64,000 bases of DNA from Uliginosibacterium gangwonense (lineage in GTDB: Bacteria > Pseudomonadota > Gammaproteobacteria > Burkholderiales > Rhodocyclaceae), in assembly GCA_005239635.1 (NCBI GenBank), contig SBBQ01000021.1, positions 1 through 64,000 on the forward strand. Direction: 5' to 3'. Each line of letters opens with the position of its first letter. Positions within the stretch are counted from its first letter, which is position 1. The notes beneath the pieces were generated by a model. The model was not told the origin of the DNA, ran no database searches, and was given only the letters and a program-made list of their open reading frames with translations. The position numbers and the translations under genes are program-made. Below are positions 55,443 to 64,000 of the stretch, one piece after another.

Positions 55443-58052
55443 TTAGATCGATACCGAATCAGCCACTTCGCGGAAGTCGGCAATTTGATCGAAGTTCATA
55501 TAACGGTAAATGTCTGCTGCCTTGGCGTTCACCGTATTCATCTGTTCGCGGTATTCCTCAATCGAAGGAATACGGCCTAACAACGCACAAATTGCAGACA
55601 ACTCAGCTGACGCCAGATACACACGGGTATCAATCCCCAAACGATTAGGGAAGTTACGTGTTGAGGTGGACACCGCCGTGCTGCCTTTCTTGATTTGCGC
55701 TTGGTTGCCCATACACAAGGAACAGCCGGGCATCTCCATGCGCGCGCCACTCTTGCCCAACACGGCGTAGTAACCCTCTTCATTGAGGATCATGGCATCC
55801 ATCTTGGTCGGCGGAGCAATCCACAAGCGTGTTGGAATATCACTCTTGCCATCCAGCACTTTGCCCGCAGCGCGGAAGTGACCAATGTTCGTCATACATG
55901 AACCAATGAACACTTCGTCAATCTTGTCGCCTGCAACTTCAGACAGCAGCTTCACATCATCCGGGTCGTTCGGACAGGCCAAAATCGGCTCAGTTACTTC
56001 GGCCAGATCAATTTCGATGACTGCTGCGTATTCTGCATCTGCATCTGCTTTGAGTAATTGCGGATTGGCAATCCACGCTTCCATCGCTGCAATGCGGCGC
56101 TCTAAGCTACGACGATCTTCGTAACCATTGGCAATCATCCACTTCATTAGCGTCACGTTGGAACGCATGTATTCAGTGATTGGCGCCTTATCCAAATGCA
56201 CCGTACAACCAGCAGCAGAACGCTCCGCCGATGCATCTGACAATTCAAAAGCCTGCTCCACCTTCAAATCCGGCAGGCCTTCAATTTCCAAAATGCGGCC
56301 AGAGAAAATGTTTTTCTTGCCTTGTTTGGCAACGGTGAGCAGACCTTGCTTGATTGCATAGTAAGGAATGGCATTTACCAAATCGCGTAGCGTAATGCCA
56401 CGCTTTTGAATATCTTCCAGCTTGCCTTTGAAGCGCACCAATACAGATTCCGGCATATCCAACGGCATCACGCCTGTTGCAGCCGCAAACGCGACCAAGC
56501 CAGAACCGGCAGGGAACGAAATACCAATCGGAAAGCGCGTATGTGAATCACCGCCGGTGCCCACGGTATCCGGCAGCAATAAGCGATTTAACCAAGAGTG
56601 AATCACACCATCACCAGGCTTGAGCGAGACCCCGCCACGTGCAGTAATAAACGAGGGCAACGTGCGGTGCATCTTCACATCAACCAGCTTGGGATACGCA
56701 GCGGTGTGACAGAAAGATTGCATCACCAAGTCTGCGGAGAAGCCTAAGCAAGCCAAGTCTTTCAACTCGTCACGCGTCATTGGGCCCGTCGTATCTTGTG
56801 AGCCCACGGTGGTCATCTTTGGCTCACAGTAGGTGCCGGGGCGGATACCTTGCTGATTGCCATTGGCTTCATGCAAACCGCAGGCACGACCCACCATTTT
56901 TTGTGCAAGCGTAAAGCCCTTACCCGTTTCAACCGGCGCCTTGGGCATGCGGAACAGCGTTGAGGGAGCCAGTCCCATAAACTCGCGCGCCTTGGCGGTT
57001 AAACCGCGTCCGATGATCAAGTTAATACGTCCACCGGCACGCACTTCATCAAACAGCACATCCGTCTTGAGCGAGAACTCAGCAATGACAGCGCCGTTTT
57101 TGAGTGCTTTGCCTTCAAACGGGCGCAGTTCAATCACATCGCCCATCTCCATTTGCGATACATCCAACTCGATTGGCAAAGCGCCTGCATCTTCTTGCGT
57201 GTTGAAGAAAATCGGGGCGATCTTGCCACCTAAGCACACACCACCAAAGCGCTTGTTCGGCACAAACGGAATGTCTTCACCCGTCCACCACAACACAGAG
57301 TTGGTCGCTGATTTGCGTGACGAGCCGGTACCGACCACGTCACCCACATAGGCAACGGCATGCCCCTTCGCTTTTAAAGCCTCGATCTGCTTCATTGGTC
57401 CGCGCTCACCCGCTTTGTCAGCTTCGATGCCTGGGCGCGGGTTCTTCAACATTGCCAAACCGTGCAAGGGAATATCCGGACGCGACCAAGCATCTGGTGC
57501 TGGAGACAAATCATCCGTATTGGTTTCGCCTGTTACTTTAAATACGGTCACAAGCATGGACTGCGGCACATCAGGACGGCTGGTGAACCACTCAGCATCG
57601 GCCCAGCTCTGCATCACTTGTTTTGCATTTGCATTACCGGCCTTGGCTTTATCAGCCACGTCATGGAAAGCGTCGAACATCAACAAGGTGGATGAAAGCG
57701 CCTTCGCTGCAACACCGCCCACCTCTGCATCATCAAGCAGATCAACCAGCGGTTGCACGTTGTAACCGCCCAGCATCGTGCCCAACAACTCGGTCGCACG
57801 AGCACGCGAGACCAATGTGCACGCCATCTCACCCTTGGCCACTGCAGCAAGAAACTTCGCTTTAACTTCCGCGGCCTCGTCCACACCAGCTGGAATGCGG
57901 TAGGTCAGCAGGTCGACCAACTCGGCACCCTCGGCTGCGGAAGGCGCTTTCAACAACTCAACCAATTCTTGAGTTTGCTTTTTGTTGAGCGGAAGAGGCG
58001 GAATACCAAGCGCTGCACGCTCAGCAACATGGGCACGATAAGCTTCAAGCAC
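55443..58052 (-). CDS. acnB: Aconitate hydratase B
   Basis: Isomerises citrate to isocitrate; AcnB type with the HEAT-like domain first. 869 residues. N-terminal [22 protein letters not shown]; swivel domain with [20 protein letters not shown] and [16 protein letters not shown]; cluster Cys in [14 protein letters not shown] and [14 protein letters not shown] near-palindrome 58184-58202 upstream resembles the gntR/mdh operator. It faces the cyclase gene across a shared terminator. Confidence 0.97.
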   Translation of the reverse strand: MLEAYRAHVAERAALGIPPLPLNKKQTQELVELLKAPSAAEGAELVDLLTYRIPAGVDEAAEVKAKFLAAVAKGEMACTLVSRARATELLGTMLGGYNVQPLVDLLDDAEVGGVAAKALSSTLLMFDAFHDVADKAKAGNANAKQVMQSWADAEWFTSRPDVPQSMLVTVFKVTGETNTDDLSPAPDAWSRPDIPLHGLAMLKNPRPGIEADKAGERGPMKQIEALKAKGHAVAYVGDVVGTGSSRKSATNSVLWWTGEDIPFVPNKRFGGVCLGGKIAPIFFNTQEDAGALPIELDVSQMEMGDVIELRPFEGKALKNGAVIAEFSLKTDVLFDEVRAGGRINLIIGRGLTAKAREFMGLAPSTLFRMPKAPVETGKGFTLAQKMVGRACGLHEANGNQQGIRPGTYCEPKMTTVGSQDTTGPMTRDELKDLACLGFSADLVMQSFCHTAAYPKLVDVKMHRTLPSFITARGGVSLKPGDGVIHSWLNRLLLPDTVGTGGDSHTRFPIGISFPAGSGLVAFAAATGVMPLDMPESVLVRFKGKLEDIQKRGITLRDLVNAIPYYAIKQGLLTVAKQGKKNIFSGRILEIEGLPDLKVEQAFELSDASAERSAAGCTVHLDKAPITEYMRSNVTLMKWMIANGYEDRRSLERRIAAMEAWIANPQLLKADADAEYAAVIEIDLAEVTEPILACPNDPDDVKLLSEVAGDKIDEVFIGSCMTNIGHFRAAGKVLDGKSDIPTRLWIAPPTKMDAMILNEEGYYAVLGKSGARMEMPGCSLCMGNQAQIKKGSTAVSTSTRNFPNRLGIDTRVYLASAELSAICALLGRIPSIEEYREQMNTVNAKAADIYRYMNFDQIADFREVADSVSI

Positions 58053-58183
58053 GATGAATCTCCGGTAGTAACCACCTCAAGCAGCACTCCTTATGGAAGC
58101 ACCCTTGAAAGCAGAGGAAGGCGGGGGGCAAAATCGCCGCACCCATTACACCTGAACAACTAAAACAATCAAATCCAATCAAG

Positions 58184-58202
58184 TCTTATATATATTATAA
58201 GA
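58184..58202. promoter_or_regulatory. Inverted repeat TCTTATA-tatat-TATAAGA upstream of acnB
   Basis: Seven-base arms with a 5-base AT spacer, 132 bases before the acnB start. It shares the TCTTATA arm with the palindrome in front of mdh, so the same GntR protein may bind. It may instead overlap the acnB -10 region (TATAAT on the minus strand). The rest of 58053-58354 has no gene. Confidence 0.5.
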
Positions 58203-58285
58203 TTTGTCGGTCAGGATTGCACACTTAAAACTAGCCTGAATTTAACTCTGCGGCAAACAAAGTAATGCAACCCAACTTAAAGACG

Positions 58286-58312
58286 TAAAAAAAGGCCTCT
58301 CGGCCTCTTTTT
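58286..58312 (-). terminator. Terminator of ppiD
   Basis: On the minus strand AGGCC-gaga-GGCCT followed by seven T; A/T runs on both sides make it bidirectional. About 43 bases after the ppiD stop. Confidence 0.8.
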
Positions 58313-58354
58313 ACGGCATGGCCAGCGAACTGCGAATACTCAGTTCGACTTAGC

Positions 58355-60262
58355 TCAGTTCTTGGCTTTATTTAGTAAGCCTTGATTCACCGTGACCGGG
58401 TACCGCGCCTTCAAAGAGCCAAGGTAGCCGGCCAAATCTGCGGTTGAAGCGGTTGAGGCTAGTTGCTGGGCAGCCGCTTGGCGAACCGCAGCGGCAGCAT
58501 CACCCTCAGCCTTACCGGCTGAATCGATACGGTAGAGTCCATAACTACCATCAGGCAACGACACACCAACGTAGGTAGGTAATTTGCCAATTGGCGCACG
58601 GAAAATCGGACCCACCACAGCTGCACCTTGACCTTGTAGCATTTGACGAACAACGGGCCGTGACTCAGACCATTTCACATCAACCGAAGCGCCCGAATTG
58701 AGTTGAGCCAGTTTTGCCTCGCCCTCTTTGGCGGCCATTTTAGCTGCCTCTTCCCGCGTCAATTGCTGCTCGATCATGGCACGCACATCTTCGAACGGCG
58801 TCTGGCTTGCTGCGTGATAATCAACAACACGTGCAGACACCAAATACCCCGGCGCCACTTCTACCGCTGCAGTATTGCGTTTGTTCTTGAGTGAATCTGC
58901 CGCAAAAATCGCGTCTAACAATTTGGCGTTAGAGAAAGGCATGGGCTGACGAGCGCTGCCCTCTTTTGCCAACCAATCACTAGCGCGCACTTCAAGCCCC
59001 AGCTTCTCAGCAACCGGCTTTAAGCTGTCAGCTTGTTCATATACGACGTTATTGAACGTCTCGGCCGATTCAGTGAATTTCTTCGCGGCCTTTTCTTTCT
59101 TAAGTTCCAACTCAATGTCAGCTTTAACTGCATCAAACGCTTGCTGCTCACCTGCTTTAATGTCGTCTAGGCGAATAATGTGGAAGCCGAAATCACTCTG
59201 CACCAAATCACTAATCTGGCCTTTCTTTAGCGCAAAGACCGCATTCTCAAATGCCGGAACCATGGCATTACGACCGAAGAAACCTAAGTCACCACCACGC
59301 TCACGCGAACCCGGGTCTTGTGAGAACTCAGCGGCCAGCTTGGCAAAATCTGCAGGATTAGCACGCACCTTCTTCAGCACTTCTTCAGCCTTCGTGCGCG
59401 CGGCCTTCGCTGTTGCTTCGGGCGCACCTTTGGGGGCTGTGATAAGAATATGTGCGGCGTGACGCTGCTCAGAAACTTGGTAGCGATCACGATGTTCGTC
59501 GTACTGACGCTTTACGTCCGCCGGATCAACCTTAATGCCGTCCACCAATGTCTCTGCGCTGAAGACAACATATTCAACCTTGGCTTGTTCTGGGCGCGCG
59601 AAAAGAGACGGATTTTTGTCGTAGTACGCACGTACTGCGGCAGCGTCCAGCTTGACCTGAGTCACGTAAGGCTGCGGCACCACCACGGCTTCAGACACCA
59701 TGCGCTGTTCATTTTGGAATTCGGCCCAGCGATCTACCAATGCATTTGACACAACACCAGAGCTCATGACCGAACCCACCAGCTGTTGTACAGCCAGGTC
59801 TTGACGTGCCCTTGCCTCAAATACCGCAGGTGTCATTCCACGGGCGTTTAGTGCGGCCTCGTAGTTTTTCTGCGAAAACTTACCGTCTTCTTGAAACGCA
59901 GAAATATTGCCAATCAGTTTTTGCAATTGTTGATCAGAAACCAGGATTCGAGCACGTGCAGCCTCTTGCACCAACAAGCGTTGATTCACAATCTGATCAA
60001 TCACAGCTTGGCGAAACTCCGGCGTTTCCAACATTGCCGGATCAACTTGCCCACCACTCATCTGGATCAGTCGATCGCGCTGATCGCGAAGCGCTTGGTC
60101 GAACTCTTGGGGTGTGACTTGCCACTTGCCTACGCTCGCTACGTTGTTCGACGAGCCCATATTGCTCACATACGATTCAACACCGAAGAGCAACAGCGTT
60201 AACGCCACTAAGACCAGAATGATCTGCACGACACGGCGATTGTTTCTGATTGAATCAAGCAT
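58355..60262 (-). CDS. ppiD: Periplasmic folding chaperone PpiD (SurA_N/rotamase)
   Basis: Inner-membrane-anchored chaperone near the Sec translocon. The ATG at 60262 gives MLDSIRNNRRVVQIILVLVALTLLLFGVESYV, one membrane anchor with a short basic cytoplasmic tail; the longer frame back to 60304 is rejected. 635 residues: SurA_N-like ~35-200, parvulin (PpiC) domain ~265-365 (AAHILITAPKGAPEATAK, FAKLAAEFSQDPGSRERGGDLGFFGRNAMVPAFENAVFALKKG, FGFHIIRLDDI), then a C-terminal domain. Next to tRNA-Val and lon, the usual betaproteobacterial place. Confidence 0.93.
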   Translation of the reverse strand: MLDSIRNNRRVVQIILVLVALTLLLFGVESYVSNMGSSNNVASVGKWQVTPQEFDQALRDQRDRLIQMSGGQVDPAMLETPEFRQAVIDQIVNQRLLVQEAARARILVSDQQLQKLIGNISAFQEDGKFSQKNYEAALNARGMTPAVFEARARQDLAVQQLVGSVMSSGVVSNALVDRWAEFQNEQRMVSEAVVVPQPYVTQVKLDAAAVRAYYDKNPSLFARPEQAKVEYVVFSAETLVDGIKVDPADVKRQYDEHRDRYQVSEQRHAAHILITAPKGAPEATAKAARTKAEEVLKKVRANPADFAKLAAEFSQDPGSRERGGDLGFFGRNAMVPAFENAVFALKKGQISDLVQSDFGFHIIRLDDIKAGEQQAFDAVKADIELELKKEKAAKKFTESAETFNNVVYEQADSLKPVAEKLGLEVRASDWLAKEGSARQPMPFSNAKLLDAIFAADSLKNKRNTAAVEVAPGYLVSARVVDYHAASQTPFEDVRAMIEQQLTREEAAKMAAKEGEAKLAQLNSGASVDVKWSESRPVVRQMLQGQGAAVVGPIFRAPIGKLPTYVGVSLPDGSYGLYRIDSAGKAEGDAAAAVRQAAAQQLASTASTADLAGYLGSLKARYPVTVNQGLLNKAKN

Positions 60263-60404
60263 GACACGTCCCTGTCTGGATGCTCGGCTGAGTCGCCTAT
60301 GCACCCATTAAATTGAATGTTGTCGTTACGTAGGCTTGGATTTACAACGCACTTCGTGGGTAAAAACAAGCTCTGCAACAAACCAAGTCGTCACAAAAAT
60401 CGGC

Positions 60405-60432
60405 AAAAAAAAAGGCGAACCATTGGCTCGCC
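60405..60432 (-). terminator. Terminator of tRNA-Val
   Basis: On the minus strand GGCGA-g-CC-aat-GG-t-TCGCC followed by nine T. It lies about 130 bases after the tRNA 3' end. The 60263-60561 gap holds no gene otherwise. Confidence 0.75.
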
Positions 60433-60561
60433 AGTTTTGTCATGTTTTGCGAACTTTCGTTCCACAAAACACAGGCCTTACTTAGTTGCTCACCAGCCGC
60501 GCATTCTACCGCATCAACCTCGACGCGCATCAGTAGAAATTGCTTCTGGTCGCAGAATTGG

Positions 60562-60637
60562 TGGTGGGTGCTGACGGGATCGAACCGCCGACATTCGCCT
60601 TGTAAGGGCGACGCTCTACCAGCTGAGCTAAGCACCC
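60562..60637 (-). tRNA. tRNA-Val (anticodon TAC)
   Basis: 76-nt cloverleaf on the minus strand: acceptor GGGTGCT... closing with AGCACCC and encoded CCA; anticodon stem TCGCC/GGCGA around the loop CTTACAA, anticodon TAC; T loop GGTTCGATCCC. Between lon and ppiD. Confidence 0.95.
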
Positions 60638-60750
60638 GAACCTGCCCTGCAATCGGGGAGCGCGGATTGTATCCGCCTCCCGTCACAAGCGCAAGCTTTA
60701 TACAGAAAAAAGTTTCAAAATCGTCGGTGCAAAACGTTAAATGCGCGCGT

Positions 60751-63162
60751 TTAATGCGTAATTACACTCGAATCGTTACCGCCTTCCGCCGCAGACACAA
60801 CAGGCTCTGCAGCTGGGGCATCCGGCAACGGCTCTGGCTTGCGCTCTAACGCCAACTCAAGCACTTGGTCGATCCACTTAACCGGCACCACTTCGATCGC
60901 GTTCTTAATCGTATCCGGCATTTCCATCAGATCTTTTACGTTTTCTTCAGGAATCAGCGCAGTACGAATACCACCGCGAACCGCTGCCAGCAGTTTCTCT
61001 TTCAGGCCGCCAATTGGCAACACTTCACCACGCAGCGTTATTTCACCCGTCATCGCCACATCGGCACGCACCGGAATGCCTGTGAGTACCGAAACCAGTG
61101 CCGTGCAAATACCAATACCCGCAGACGGACCATCTTTTGGCGTCGCACCTTCAGGCAAGTGAATGTGCAAGTCGGACTTTTGATAAAAGTCTTCTGCGAT
61201 GCCCAACAGTTTGCTGCGCTTGCGCACCACTGTCAGTGCAGCCTGAATAGACTCTTGCATCACCTCGCCCAGTTTGCCGGTGGTAAGCGTTTTCCCCTTA
61301 CCCGGCATCACCATGGTTTCAATCGTGAGCAATTCGCCGCCCACTTCTGTCCATGCCAAGCCAGTCACCTGACCAACTTGGTTTTCTTTTTCAGCAATGC
61401 CAAAGCTGTAACGACGCACGCCCAAGAATTTGTCCAAATTCTTCGCATTCACCACCACCTTAGAAGAGCGCTTTTTGAGCACCAGCGACTTCACAACCTT
61501 ACGGCAAATCTTAGAAACTTCGCGCTCCAAGCTGCGCACGCCAGCTTCTCGGGTGTAGTAACGCACGATGTCACGCAATGCATCTTCAGTAACGGACAAC
61601 TCATCCTTTTTCAGGCCGTTGTTACGCATTTGCTTCGGCAACAAATAGCGTTGTGTAATGTTCACTTTTTCGTCTTCGGTGTAACCCGACAGACGAATCA
61701 CTTCCATACGATCAAGCAACGGCGCAGGAATATTCAACGTATTGGCGGTTGCTACAAACATGACGTCAGAGAGGTCGTATTCCACCTCGACGTAATGATC
61801 GACAAACGTTGCGCTTTGTTCCGGATCCAGCACTTCCAACAGCGCAGACGATGGATCACCGCGGAAGTCCATGCCCATCTTGTCGACTTCGTCGAGCAAA
61901 AACAGCGGATTGCGCACAGCCACCTTCGTCATGTTTTGCAAAATCTTGCCGGGCATAGAACCAATGTAGGTACGACGATGGCCACGGATCTCAGATTCAT
62001 CACGCACACCACCGAGTGACATACGTACAAACTTACGGTTGGTCGCTTTGGCAATGGACTGACCAAGCGAGGTCTTACCAACCCCCGGTGGACCGACCAA
62101 ACACAGAATTGGCGCTTTCAGCTTATCTACACGTTGTTGAACTGCGAGATACTCAAGGATGCGTTCCTTGACTTTCTCTAAGCCAAAATGATCTTTGTCG
62201 AGAATCTTTTCGGCCTCAGCCAAATCTTTGCTGATTCGCGACTTTTTCTTCCATGGCAAACCAACGATGGTGTCGATGTAGTTACGCACCACCGTTGCTT
62301 CAGCCGACATCGGTGACATCAAGCGCAGCTTTTTAAGCTCTGACTGCGCCTTTGCCAAAGCTTCTTTGGGCATGCCAGAAGCCTTGATCTTTTTGTCCAT
62401 CTCTTCAAGGTCGGCACCTTCTTCGCCCTCGCCCAGTTCTTTCTGAATCGCTTTAACTTGCTCGTTCAGATAGTACTCACGCTGACTCTTCTCCATTTGG
62501 CGCTTTACGCGACCACGAATGCGCTTCTCGACTTGAAGAATATCGAGCTCTGATTCGAGCTGACTAAGCAGACGCTCTAAACGCAGAGAGACGTTAAAAA
62601 TCTCCAGCACTTCTTGCTTCTGCTCAAGCTTGAGCGGCAAGTGTGCAGCAATCGTATCCGCCAAACGGCCCGCTTCTTCGATGCTCGAAACGGAGGTCAA
62701 AATTTCAGGCGGAATCTTCTTGTTCAGTTTTACGAACTGGTCGAACTGAGACACGATTGCGCGGCGCATCGCTTCAAGTTCGTTATTGCCCGGCTCTTGC
62801 TCGGCAACTGGCGTCACTTGTGCAACAAATACTGTTTTCAGATCGGCAATTTCCTCAATACGCGCACGACGCGTACCTTCGACCAATACCTTCACGGTGC
62901 CGTCAGGCAACTTCAGCATTTGCAGCACATTGGCAACGCAGCCAATTTGATACAAATCTTCTACGCCCGGCTCATCTTTCGCCGCTGATTTTTGTGCCAC
63001 CAGCAAAATGCTTTTGCCGGACTCCATGGCGGTTTCGAGTGCCTTAATGGACTTGGGGCGACCCACAAACAACGGGATCACCATATGTGGGAACACGACG
63101 ACGTCGCGCAGGGGCAACAACGGTAGTTCCAGCTTCTCAGCCTGTAGTTCAGCGCTCGACAT
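60751..63162 (-). CDS. lon: ATP-dependent protease Lon
   Basis: Cytosolic AAA+ serine protease for damaged and regulatory proteins. 803 residues: LON substrate domain (LPLLPLRDVVVFPHMVIPLFVGR), coiled region (VKRQMEKSQREYYLNEQVKAIQKEL), AAA+ domain with Walker A GPPGVGKTS and Walker B PLFLLDEVDKM, and the protease domain with catalytic Ser in PKDGPSAGIG and Lys in GGLKEKLLAA. The tail is Ala/Glu-rich. AAGGA lies 7-11 bases before the ATG. A near-perfect heat-shock promoter is upstream. Confidence 0.98.
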   Translation of the reverse strand: MSSAELQAEKLELPLLPLRDVVVFPHMVIPLFVGRPKSIKALETAMESGKSILLVAQKSAAKDEPGVEDLYQIGCVANVLQMLKLPDGTVKVLVEGTRRARIEEIADLKTVFVAQVTPVAEQEPGNNELEAMRRAIVSQFDQFVKLNKKIPPEILTSVSSIEEAGRLADTIAAHLPLKLEQKQEVLEIFNVSLRLERLLSQLESELDILQVEKRIRGRVKRQMEKSQREYYLNEQVKAIQKELGEGEEGADLEEMDKKIKASGMPKEALAKAQSELKKLRLMSPMSAEATVVRNYIDTIVGLPWKKKSRISKDLAEAEKILDKDHFGLEKVKERILEYLAVQQRVDKLKAPILCLVGPPGVGKTSLGQSIAKATNRKFVRMSLGGVRDESEIRGHRRTYIGSMPGKILQNMTKVAVRNPLFLLDEVDKMGMDFRGDPSSALLEVLDPEQSATFVDHYVEVEYDLSDVMFVATANTLNIPAPLLDRMEVIRLSGYTEDEKVNITQRYLLPKQMRNNGLKKDELSVTEDALRDIVRYYTREAGVRSLEREVSKICRKVVKSLVLKKRSSKVVVNAKNLDKFLGVRRYSFGIAEKENQVGQVTGLAWTEVGGELLTIETMVMPGKGKTLTTGKLGEVMQESIQAALTVVRKRSKLLGIAEDFYQKSDLHIHLPEGATPKDGPSAGIGICTALVSVLTGIPVRADVAMTGEITLRGEVLPIGGLKEKLLAAVRGGIRTALIPEENVKDLMEMPDTIKNAIEVVPVKWIDQVLELALERKPEPLPDAPAAEPVVSAAEGGNDSSVITH

Positions 63163-63197
63163 GTCTTTTCCTTGTTACAAGACGGTACCCCATGACA

Positions 63198-63223
63198 ATG
63201 GGGCCATATTGCAGGATTTCAAG
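63198..63223 (-). promoter_or_regulatory. Heat-shock (sigma-32) promoter of lon
   Basis: On the minus strand CTTGAA (63223-63218), a 14-base spacer and CCCCAT (63203-63198), matching the known sigma-32 consensus CTTGAAA-N11-16-CCCCATNT in all 12 core bases. The expected start point is about 25-30 bases before the lon ATG. Confidence 0.85.
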
Positions 63224-63347
63224 AGTGACGGCAAACCTTAAGGCCCGTCGTCACTGTGAAATTGCTAAAGAACAGGAACTGCAAATAAGGCGTTGGACGA
63301 AATCGTCACGTGGCCTCACTGATCTCTCAGCTTGAATGATAGGTCGT

Positions 63348-64000
63348 TCAGTTGGAACCGGCGACCTTGGGGGTATCTGCATAAATCATTAGCGGCTTAG
63401 CATCACCGGTAATGGTGGATTCGTCGACAACGACCTTTTCGACATTTTCCATGCTCGGTAGTTCATACATAATATCGAGCAAAGCAGCTTCAATGATCGA
63501 GCGTAGGCCACGCGCACCCGTTTTACGTTGCAACGCCTTGCGCGCAACGGCCTGCAAAGCACCGGAACGTATTTCTAGCTCGACGCCTTCCATCTGGAAG
63601 AGTTTTTGATATTGCTTGATCAAGGCATTCTTGGGCTCAATCAGAATCTCGATCAAAGCAGCCTCATCAAGTTCATGTAACGTTGCCACAACAGGCAAAC
63701 GGCCGATAAATTCAGGAATCAGACCGTATTTGATGAGATCTTCCGGCTCCACCTGAGCCAAAGATTCGCTGATGTTGTTGGCATCACGACTCTTCACCTC
63801 CGCGCCAAAGCCAATTCCACCCTTTTCATTCCGGTTGCGAATGACTTTATCCAAACCATCAAACGCACCACCGCAAATAAAGAGGATGTTAGTGGTATCA
63901 ACCTGCACAAAGTCTTGGTTCGGGTGCTTGCGCCCGCCTTGTGGCGGCACACTTGCAACCGTACCTTCTATCAGCTTAAGCAATGCTTGCTGCACGCCTT
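63348..64000 (-). CDS. clpX: ATP-dependent Clp protease ATP-binding subunit ClpX, 3' part
   Basis: Unfoldase of ClpXP. The last ~217 residues are present; the frame runs off the right edge ([22 protein letters not shown]). Visible motifs: [20 protein letters not shown] (Walker B side and sensor 1), [47 protein letters not shown] with sensor-2 Arg. The pore and zinc domains lie outside. Followed by lon, the normal order clpX-lon. Confidence 0.96.
   Translation of the reverse strand, partial: GVQQALLKLIEGTVASVPPQGGRKHPNQDFVQVDTTNILFICGGAFDGLDKVIRNRNEKGGIGFGAEVKSRDANNISESLAQVEPEDLIKYGLIPEFIGRLPVVATLHELDEAALIEILIEPKNALIKQYQKLFQMEGVELEIRSGALQAVARKALQRKTGARGLRSIIEAALLDIMYELPSMENVEKVVVDESTITGDAKPLMIYADTPKVAGSN

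Larger units (their letters stand above)
764..62940. repeat. Dispersed octamer family ATTGGCAA/TTGCCAAT
   Basis: About 58 copies counted by eye, near 764, 1178, 1764, 1780, 2601, 4846, 6577, 7025, 8711, 9871, 9980, 10471, 10989, 11348, 11880, 12145, 13058, 14145, 14655, 19646, 20409, 20741, 22330, 22436, 22540, 23075, 23081, 23250, 23370, 24269, 26217, 26870, 27225, 27528, 27743, 28216, 29099, 31345, 34168, 40500, 41370, 43935, 44075, 46376, 47563, 48868, 50835, 52936, 53515, 53936, 55342, 56066, 56128, 57173, 58584, 59910, 61016 and 62930 (most within 10 bases). The ninth base is most often A. Chance expectation for one octamer on both strands of 64 kb is about two. Several copies are intergenic, and coding copies use all three frames. 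Confidence 0.85.

Noticed and set aside
60865-62019. Open frame of 384 codons on the plus strand, antisense to lon
   Set aside because: It mirrors lon codon for codon, is rich in His, Cys, Gln and Arg as shadow frames are, and has no recognisable domain; lon is certain.

Overview
The window looks like chromosomal DNA of a betaproteobacterium of the order Burkholderiales. The evidence is the block gntR-sdhCDAB-sdhE-gltA-sucA-sucB-lpd-zapE, divergent from mdh, a CitE-like lyase gene and acnB; the clpX-lon-tRNA-Val-ppiD neighbourhood; and a hydrogenase cluster whose order almost copies that of Ralstonia eutropha (Cupriavidus necator). The composition is by eye about half G+C, lower than in Cupriavidus. 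I cannot name the genus.

Layout. 1-3.3 kb: 5' part of a peptide-binding lipoprotein gene (-), fabI (+), an HDOD-domain gene (+) and tRNA-Arg(CCT). 3.3-13 kb: a 1743-residue CheB-CheR-PAS-GGDEF-EAL signalling protein, a large VanZ/O-antigen-ligase fusion and a SnoaL-like protein, all (-). 13-38 kb: one long (-) hydrogen-oxidation locus. Read in transcription order it is hoxK-hoxG-hoxZ-[HigA-like]-hoxM-hoxL-hoxO-hoxQ-hoxR-hoxT-hypA-hypB-hypF-hypC-hypD-hypE-hypX-hoxA-hoxB-hoxC-nikR-hoxJ-hoxN, followed by a TonB-dependent receptor with its own upstream region. 38-52 kb: a secretin-like protein, zapE and the TCA-cycle operon (-). 52-64 kb: mdh, the CitE-like gene and an adenylate cyclase-FHA gene (+), then acnB, ppiD, tRNA-Val, lon and the 3' part of clpX (-).

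How it works together. HoxK/HoxG/HoxZ form an O2-tolerant membrane-bound hydrogenase (six-Cys proximal cluster, Tat signal). HoxM, L, O, Q, R, T and HypABCDEFX mature it, with HypX giving an aerobic CO-ligand route. HoxB/HoxC are the cytoplasmic H2 sensor, HoxJ the kinase and HoxA the NtrC-type activator; a good sigma-54 element lies upstream of hoxK. NikR, the NiCoT permease HoxN and the TonB receptor form a nickel-supply module at the end. Electrons from H2 would enter the quinone pool beside succinate dehydrogenase, encoded next door.

The most unexpected signal is not a gene. The octamer ATTGGCAA (or its complement TTGCCAAT), usually followed by A, occurs about 58 times by eye, roughly once per 1.1 kb, where about two would be expected by chance. 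It is on both strands, in all three codon frames and in intergenic DNA, sometimes as inverted pairs, and it is nearly missing from the hydrogenase structural/maturation genes (31.4-40.5 kb) and from 14.7-19.6 kb. Density and behaviour resemble the DNA-uptake sequences of Pasteurellaceae and Neisseriaceae, but the sequence matches none that I know.
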